Shown: positions 58,601-64,000 of the stretch, one piece after another | Numbering within the stretch: the first letter of the stretch is position 1 | Layout of the letters: each line of letters opens with the position of its first letter | Assembly (NCBI GenBank): GCA_033032175.1 | Contig: CM065304.1 | Location: 12,710,001 to 12,774,000, forward strand | From: Saturnia japonica | Lineage: Eukaryota > Arthropoda > Insecta > Lepidoptera > Saturniidae | DNA length: 64,000 nt | Reading direction: 5' to 3' | Position numbers and translations under genes: made by a program | Notes under the pieces: generated by a model | The model's database searches: none | What the model saw: only the letters and a program-made list of their open reading frames with translations | What the model was told of the DNA's origin: nothing

Positions 58601-61600
58601 ACGCCTGCGATTGTTGGATGTGGTTCGCCTTGTGTATGTGGCTTCCATTTTTACCTAATTGGTTCCATGTAAAATAGTGTGGATCATCGATATATGTCAA
58701 TCGATTTGTTCACATTACCGTCTATTGAAAGCTTTCACGACTTAAAATCTAATTACGGCCTTTTTTGGAGTTTACTCCATAAGAATCGATTTCCATATAA
58801 GAACCCCGATATGGAAATTATATGAGGGGTGAAATTTATAAAAGCGTTATGTTTTCTGTCAAGAGTTCATTAATCCTCAGTAAATATCAGATTTATGCGC
58901 CATCTAGTAATTAATGCAAGAATTATTTTACTTATTTGATTACTTCACATAAACGTACAGTTTCGTTTATTATTTATTATATTTGTTGAATGTTGGCGTG
59001 ATTTATATTATTATCATTTTATTCCATGAAAATCGTACTTAAGGAGTAAAATCCAGTCGTGCGTAGAAACTGAAATACACACTTTTTCTTTAAAAAAATC
59101 TTTAAGATTGCATATATAAATATTGAGGGTGGGTTTAAAAAAGTTTAAATTAGTAGTGGCGGTAGATGGGAAATCTTCAAAAAAAAAACTAAATTCTCAA
59201 CAACTGCGCCTCTTATCGGGACCAAAACTTCCAATTTAAGTTATGCTGCATCTCCAGAATAAACATTTGACACATGACATCATGTGTTAACTATTTAATA
59301 AATATGGTTTTAATATATATTTGATATATAAGTAAAGTTTAATTTATTAATAAGTTTTTAATAAAATAGTTTCTTTATTGTTCGGCAAATACGTTTTAAG
59401 AGTATGTAGCTTGATTTTTAGTAGTATAACATCAGTCGTGTGACGCGAACGAGAGCTTGTTGTGCGGAGGTTGTTGCATTAATAATTAAAAAAAGTGATA
59501 TTGGAAGACGAGGCCTTGAATTTACCCGCATTACAAGTAACGCTTCATATGATGAAGAGAGTAGGTATAGTCGTATACATTGTGTATTAAAATCCCCGTC
59601 GGATCCGTGGAGGTGTTATCAGGTATCGAGATTATATTCTGTTTATGTTATCAATCTCAGATTATAAGTAAAAAAATTACCCCTACTAAAATGTAAAAAA
59701 AAAATGTTAAACGAGGAAACTTACATGGCAATACAAGCGGTGCGGCGCAGGGTACTGCCATACGATCAAATGTACCGCTGCGCCGCGCCGAGCAGGCGAC
59801 GGTGTTATCACTTTTTAAAAATTTGCTAAATTTTAGGGAAACTAAAACTAAATATGTTAATTTTAAATCGTAATAACATTTTTTTTTTTTGTAATGTTAT
59901 TAGGGTACCTATATACCCTTTTCGGATTCGACGGGGTTTTTAAAACATATTGTATAATGCTAATAAATATGTATGTATATTCAACAAATTATTATAGGCC
60001 TTTTCTAAATCTAGGAATACACAAAAGACTTTTTGGTTTGTTGCCAAATATTTTTCAGTTATGCACCGTAAGGAGAAGACCTGATCCGTACATTCCATAT
60101 TCTCTCATCTGTTCCTAACATAACTCTTTCCATTTCCATTATTACCCTAGCGCAGGACTTCTTAAACTATGGGTCGCCAAATGGGGTCGCGTAGCAAAAT
60201 TTTGCGGTCGCGAGAGATTTTAATGTCAAATATTTATATATACTATTTTATAACATCACTAGTTTTATAATTTTTTGTGCAATTTTTAATTTTAGATTTT
60301 TGTGTTTCAAAACGAATTCTAATACTGTATATTTTCATACGTATATATTATATTGTTACCTAATAAATAAATCATCAAAAAATATTAATTTATTTTTCTT
60401 TTATATTTGTATGGGGTCGTCAAGAAACTCGCAATCATAAATGGGGTCTTGAATGACAAAAGTTTAAGAAGCCCTGATCTAGCGTACAGTTTGCCGACAA
60501 CACTAATAGAATAGGAAAGAATTTTAATAGAATAATAAATTTTGAATAGAATTAATTGTAACAAAAACAGTAATATAAAAACATACCTCCGAACCAGCAG
60601 TTAGTTCACCAATAAATAGACGTTTATTAGGAGAAGAACGCTTTGCAAGGAATTCTCTCACTCCTTCCATAGCGGTCATATAATCGTCCAATAAACTAAA
60701 AACAAAAATTGGTCACGTTACCACAATAACATATATTGGTGTACCAAATGACTTTAAAAACTCTAGTAAATAAATTTGCAACTTAAAAATGTTGAGATCA
60801 TATTTATTTATCACTTATTATATCATTAATGTTTTACATATTAACTATAAATTCTCTATAATTATAATATAAATCATTTTGAACGCATTTCATAGCAAAA
60901 ATGATGCACAGTTTACTACAGTGCAGAGCAAATATTTGTAAAACAAGATTCATAATTTCTTTATGAAGCTATTAATTAAATGAGTATACAAAGTAATTAA
61001 AATAACAAAATTATGTTTTATATATTATTCTACTTACTAATTAATAGTTTTCCCGGTTTGCAACCACTGTTTTAGAAGGTATTCATAGTAGCTGTCTCCA
61101 CGGGCACCCAGCGTAATTGTCGCGTGCGGTAAAAAATTACCAGTGTTTGGATTAATAAAGATCGGAACTAGGCCATGTTTCTTTGGTAGTTGATGAATCT
61201 TTTCAGAGACTGCTGCAGCAGCATCCTAGAATTGTTTGATCAAGAATTATTCCCATTACAATAATTAATTCTAAGTGTGAAAATATTGAAATACATTTTA
61301 AAGAAACGCATTTATTTATGGGCAATATTGATAAGTAATTCACTGAATTTTATTAAATTTTCCCTGGGGCTCATAGGGGCCGAAATCAATAAAGAAAATT
61401 ATTGTCCAAGTTTTCAAGTCTGTCATAATATTAACTAGTGCCACTTTACTAATTAATTAATTAACAAGTTCCCTATATGATAAACATTATTCGTTAAACC
61501 ACAACTGGCCAAAGTAATTCTTCAAGAAATTTAAAACTTGGCAAACTTTAAACTTATAGCTGTAGGTAGCTATTTTTTAAAATTTTACAGATTCTCTTTC

Positions 61601-62253
61601 CTTTACACTTGCATACAAAAGTGTAAAAAGAGACCGCTATATTAACTCTGCTCGATGACCTCAAGTCCGGTGAAGCTGTAAAAGCCGCAGCGGCTTCAGG
61701 GCCCCTAAGGCTAACAGTGTAGTCAGATCTAAAAAAAAATAGACAATTTTTGTGTTGAGGTCTGTAGTGCATTACTATTACTGGGCCTGGGCCTGGCCGA
61801 GCCGAGCTACCGATTGCACGTAATATTAGCTATTTTTGAATGTGGGCCATATTGAAAACCAGCGCTGTGTGGTAAGGTTATACCACGTCACATACCATCA
61901 GCAGAGTCTGTCCCATTGCCAAATTGTGTATGTAATCATCTTAATTTGTAAACTTTTTTTGGCAATAATTGATTATTATTTAGTGAAAAATAACGGCCAA
62001 ATCTTCAAATTTATTGAAATGAATGAAAATAAAATAATTTGTAGTGAAGTAATAATGTTGATACCTCAAAAGCAGGGTTTTTACTAGCTCTCGACAGTTC
62101 TCTGAACTCAAGTTGTACAGTGCTGACCTCGGCTGTCGTGCTATAGTGAGACCATTCGGGAGCATGAGCTGTCCTCGTTCCTAAGTTTACATCTGAGTAT
62201 GGGATGCCTGATGGTGAAGAATAGGCTGCCATCAGTCGATCACCTAGGTCCGT
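55407..62253 (-). CDS. MAN1B1: ER alpha-1,2-mannosidase I (GH47), six 3' exons
   Basis: Six exons (62253-62065, 61226-61038, 60695-60587, 57754-57575, 56878-56738, 55622-55407) with GT/AG borders and fitting phases encode about 340 C-terminal residues of a class I glycosyl hydrolase 47. This enzyme removes a mannose from Man9 N-glycans in the ER/early Golgi and marks misfolded glycoproteins for degradation. ER-type identity is shown by [17 protein letters not shown] (Golgi enzymes have a different HLACF-type block). Other family blocks are [61 protein letters not shown] and NSEAHPLPI. The N-terminal exons, membrane anchor and first catalytic Glu lie past 64000. One homopolymer frameshift disrupts exon 61038-61226 as assembled. 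Confidence 0.9.
55706..56214 (+). mobile_element. Complete non-autonomous Helitron in a mannosidase intron
   Basis: Starts TCTATAATAATATAATAAAG after A and ends GAGGTACAGCTAG before T. It lies antisense to the gene within the last intron. Relative: 13790-14002. Confidence 0.75.
56738..56878 (-). CDS. MAN1B1: Mannosidase exon with the catalytic LRPE motif
   Basis: 47 codons in phase 0. Contains [20 protein letters not shown]; the Glu of LRPE is the family's proposed catalytic base. Ends [11 protein letters not shown] before donor GTAATT. Confidence 0.9.
57575..57754 (-). CDS. MAN1B1: Mannosidase exon with the ER-type MDHL block
   Basis: 60 codons in phase 0: [20 protein letters not shown], then [20 protein letters not shown] and [10 protein letters not shown]. 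The Cys in LTCFL and the one in YTCY are at the positions of the conserved family disulfide. Donor GTAAGT at 57574. Confidence 0.9.
57755..60152. other. Large mannosidase intron, left part
   Basis: Mostly AT-rich. TGACGTCATCATTCA at 58280-58294 and its exact inverse at 58345-58359 make a 15-bp inverted repeat around 50 bp, each arm holding a CRE-like TGACGTCA. At 59728-59805 a GC-rich inverted pair (GCGGTGCGGCGCAG / CTGCGCCGCGCCG) occurs. None of the open frames has coding features. Confidence 0.45.
60153..60476. mobile_element. hAT-type MITE, 324 bp
   Basis: Ends CAGGACTTCTTAAACT and, inward from the right, CAGGGCTTCTTAAACT. Flanking 8-mers are CCCTAGCG (60145-60152) and ATCTAGCG (60477-60484), two mismatches apart. 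GGGTCGCC and GGGTCG phrases inside are typical of Charlie-like hAT elements. Lies in the mannosidase intron. Confidence 0.75.
60587..60695 (-). CDS. MAN1B1: Mannosidase exon, 109 bp
   Basis: The first base completes a Tyr codon, then [20 protein letters not shown] and [12 protein letters not shown]. Acceptor TTTTTAG, donor GTATGT. Matches the helix pair before the MDHL block in GH47 enzymes. Confidence 0.9.
61038..61226 (-). CDS. MAN1B1: Mannosidase exon with a one-base frameshift
   Basis: The exon reads DAAAAVSE, then must change frame to read [20 protein letters not shown] and [17 protein letters not shown]. The break sits in a run of five A on the minus strand (T at 61200-61204) where four would keep the frame. 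The Asp of [12 protein letters not shown] matches the catalytic Asp of the family. Ends in phase 2 at donor GTAAGT. Without the extra base the exon would be 188 bp and all phases fit. Confidence 0.85.
61663..61740 (+). mobile_element. Short poly(A) retroposon
   Basis: CAAGTCCGGTGAAGCTGTAA to GTGTAGTCAGATCT then a run of A. Same 5' start as the copy at 48719. No clear target duplication. It lies antisense to the mannosidase gene in an intron. Confidence 0.65.
62065..62253 (-). CDS. MAN1B1: Mannosidase exon: substrate-cleft start
   Basis: 63 codons, phase 0 at both ends, acceptor TTTTTTTGTAG and donor GTATCA. Reads [20 protein letters not shown], then [14 protein letters not shown] and [20 protein letters not shown]. 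The first exon of this gene inside the window; the preceding intron runs off the right edge. Confidence 0.9.
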
Positions 62254-62364
62254 CTACAAAAAAAAAACAACTTATTGAAAATAATCTATTACAAAACCAG
62301 ATAGTCGAGCTATGAGTATAGGAAGTTATTCTGAATCAGTAATACATCATTTACTATATAATTA

Positions 62365-63899
62365 CTAGCTGACCCGGCGAACTTCGTAGCGCCATATTTT
62401 ATTTCTCTAATCGCAACTGAGGAAATAAAACCCTTCCGGTAATATCGAATTAGCTAAATCAAAAATAAAACTGGAGTACTCAATTGAAAAATTCATATTG
62501 TTATACAAAATGCGCGTTGATGGTACAGCTGACGATATGGGAAGATATAATTGTCTTGATTAAATCTAATCATCAATCGGTGCGCATAGTAGTTCATTGA
62601 ACTAACGTTTTTATTTGTTTCATTTTTGTCGGCTTTGATGACAATTTGACATTTGTCACTTATCAATTGTGGCGATACTCTTTTAAATAATTGAATAAGA
62701 TGATTATAATTTTCGAAAAAACTTCCAATTATTCCACAATTGCTCTTTCTTCTGCTTTTTCTATAAAATTATGCAGGCACCTAGTTGTCACACGTTCCTC
62801 ACAACTGCTCATAATATAAATTTGAAGAAACTTTGAATCCTCATCAGGCATCGGCATTAGTGACCCAATCTTTGGCCTTGGATTTTGATTGTCGTTTCAA
62901 AATTACGTCCATCAGATGTTAAATCGCAAATTTTAGTTGCACCAAAAGATGTCATTTGAAAGCAAGAATTAAATTTACGTGTATTACGTAAAAATAATTT
63001 TGAATCGTCTGATTCGCCAGCAAGAAGTGATTTCAAAGGTTCCGGTGGAGTGGGAAGAGGTGGCAGTACAATATTTCCTGATGCACAACACATACCGGTT
63101 GTTTCAATTCGGAATTTCAACGCGTGGCAATATTGGCATATTTTATCCATTGCACCAATTGTAATCTTCGAATGTGCAGAGTAATTAATGTCTGGTTCAT
63201 ACTCGAACGCAAGGCGAAAGAATGATGCACGTGTTAATGCGCGACTGGTTTGTTGCCTCGTTCTTTCGAGTTCTCTAAACCTGACTATATTCTGTTGTCG
63301 CGCAGTTCTTGTCCTTAATACATTTTGTCGCAGGCGTTTATCACGCTGTTCTTGAGATTCTTGTCTCCGACTTTCTGCTATTCTAATTCGTTGAGCTACA
63401 TTTCTTGCTGCAGTTTCTTCCTCTGATTCTCGAGCTCGCAGAGCACGCTGGAGTCGTGCCTTTCTGCTACACGCATTGTCGAGGTTAGATTTTTTCCGCG
63501 GCATTATTCTAAAATTGAAAAATAAATTAATAAATTAGATCGAAATTAATGAATGGATTAATTAACAATTATCAGATTAAAAAATCAAAATAAAAATCTG
63601 GTTGACAATAGTCAATTTTTATTTATTATTAAAAAAAATGAATTTAAGTCTGCGAAATTTACACTCATGAAGAAAATAAAATAAAATCTAAGCAAAAAAT
63701 ACTTACATGTGTATAAAGTTATGATTTTGCACTGATTGATACTTGCAGAGGTTATATACTTGGTAAATGCACAGGTATATTTACGTAGAGACTGACGCAG
63801 AGAGTAGTACTAAGACTTGCACTGAGATTTTACTGAGACTATCACTTTCCGGGAGATAGTATTGATTCACTCGCTTAAAAAGGAACTGAACTGCGGATG
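62365..63899 (-). mobile_element. Internally deleted Helitron in a mannosidase intron
   Basis: The minus-strand 3' end GGGTCAGCTAG at 62365 is followed by T. The 5' part is the protein start at 63504. The Rep and helicase domains are gone. The leader shows a donor-like ACATGTAAGT (63706) and an acceptor-like TTTTAG (63509) just before the ATG, suggesting a 5' leader intron. The right boundary near 63899 abuts the T-run of another retroposon. Confidence 0.7.
62560..63504 (-). pseudogene. Helitron N-terminal protein, truncated
   Basis: ATG at 63504 opens a 215-codon frame with a very basic start (PRKKSNLDNACSRKARLQRA), an Arg-rich coiled segment, then IGAMDKICQYCHALKFRIET with a CxxC zinc motif, GMCCASGNIVLPPLPTPPEP and FNSCFQMTSFG, ending at IQGQRLGH. 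A frame change follows, then SLMPMPDEDSKFLQIYIMSS and, after a gap, MNYYAHRLMIRLNQDNYI, all as in Helitron proteins. Functions of this N-terminal region are not well defined; the zinc motif probably binds DNA. Confidence 0.8.
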
Positions 63900-63904
63900 A
63901 CTTT

Positions 63905-64000
63905 TTTTTTTTTTTTTTTTAACTGACTACACTGTTAGTCTTAGGGGCCCTATCCAAAAACAGAGCAGCTGCGGCTTTTACAGCTTCACCGGACTTGGGA
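63905..64000 (-). mobile_element. Short poly(A) retroposon at the window edge
   Basis: A T-run at 63905-63920 is followed by AACTGACTACACTGTTAGTC, GGGGCCCTATCCAAAAACAG and GCTTCACCGGACTTGG. It carries the same 12-13 bp insert as the copy at 23533. Its 5' end may lie past the edge. Confidence 0.65.

Overview
This window is nuclear DNA of an insect, almost certainly a moth or butterfly. The background is AT-rich. Host coding sequence is sparse and split by large introns. Most recognisable sequence is the usual lepidopteran repeat load: short Helitrons with 5' TC and 3' CTAG ends, a SINE carrying the ACGCTTGTTTGCC tail, RTE, R1, Jockey and CR1-like LINEs, a cecropia/mellifera-style mariner, hAT MITEs and a P-element-like transposase. 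I see no prokaryotic, viral or organellar features and no tRNA or rRNA gene.

Host genes. (1) 55407-62253, minus strand: six 3'-terminal exons of an ER class I alpha-1,2-mannosidase (GH47, MAN1B1 type). All splice sites and phases fit, and the 5' exons lie beyond the right edge. Exon 61038-61226 holds a one-base homopolymer insertion that breaks the frame in this assembly. (2) 37650-39902, plus strand: a complete two-exon gene for a 148-residue acidic, low-complexity protein ending in a cysteine cluster and the CaaX box CVIM, so a predicted prenylated membrane protein. I do not recognise its family. (3) 9166-9399, plus strand: a convincing terminal exon of an unrecognised gene. (4) 17612-17870 and 25518-25879: weaker exon candidates, the second frameshifted.

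Layout. 1-4.4 kb: nested Helitrons and a TIR element. 4.8-6.1 kb: two recent tandem duplications. 8-9.5 kb: a SINE and the terminal exon. 10-17.4 kb: LINE, SINE and Helitron fragments. 18.6-21.6 kb: a GC-rich island in which an ORF1-only R1-like LINE has inserted into the reverse transcriptase of an older R1-like copy, leaving a 15-bp target duplication. 23-31.8 kb: Helitrons, a decayed CR1/Jockey-group LINE and a 596-bp hAT-type MITE. 32.5-33.8 kb: a mariner with only two visible lesions. 36.2-37.1 kb: a head-to-tail hAT MITE doublet. 37.6-39.9 kb: the CaaX gene. 41.6-42.3 kb: a GC-rich array of about eleven short hairpins next to telomere-like CCTAA repeats. 44-47 kb: a decayed protein-coding Helitron with an apparent intron. 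49-51.1 kb: a P-element-like transposase relic. 52.5-53.3 kb: a Helitron with internal tandem repeats. 55.4-64 kb: the mannosidase gene, whose introns hold a Helitron, a hAT MITE, a second Helitron-protein relic and short poly(A) retroposons.

The mobile elements are decayed residents. The two complete or partial host genes are independent of each other: one trims N-glycans in the ER, the other is probably anchored to a cytoplasmic membrane face. All calls come from reading and hand translation; nothing was searched against a database.
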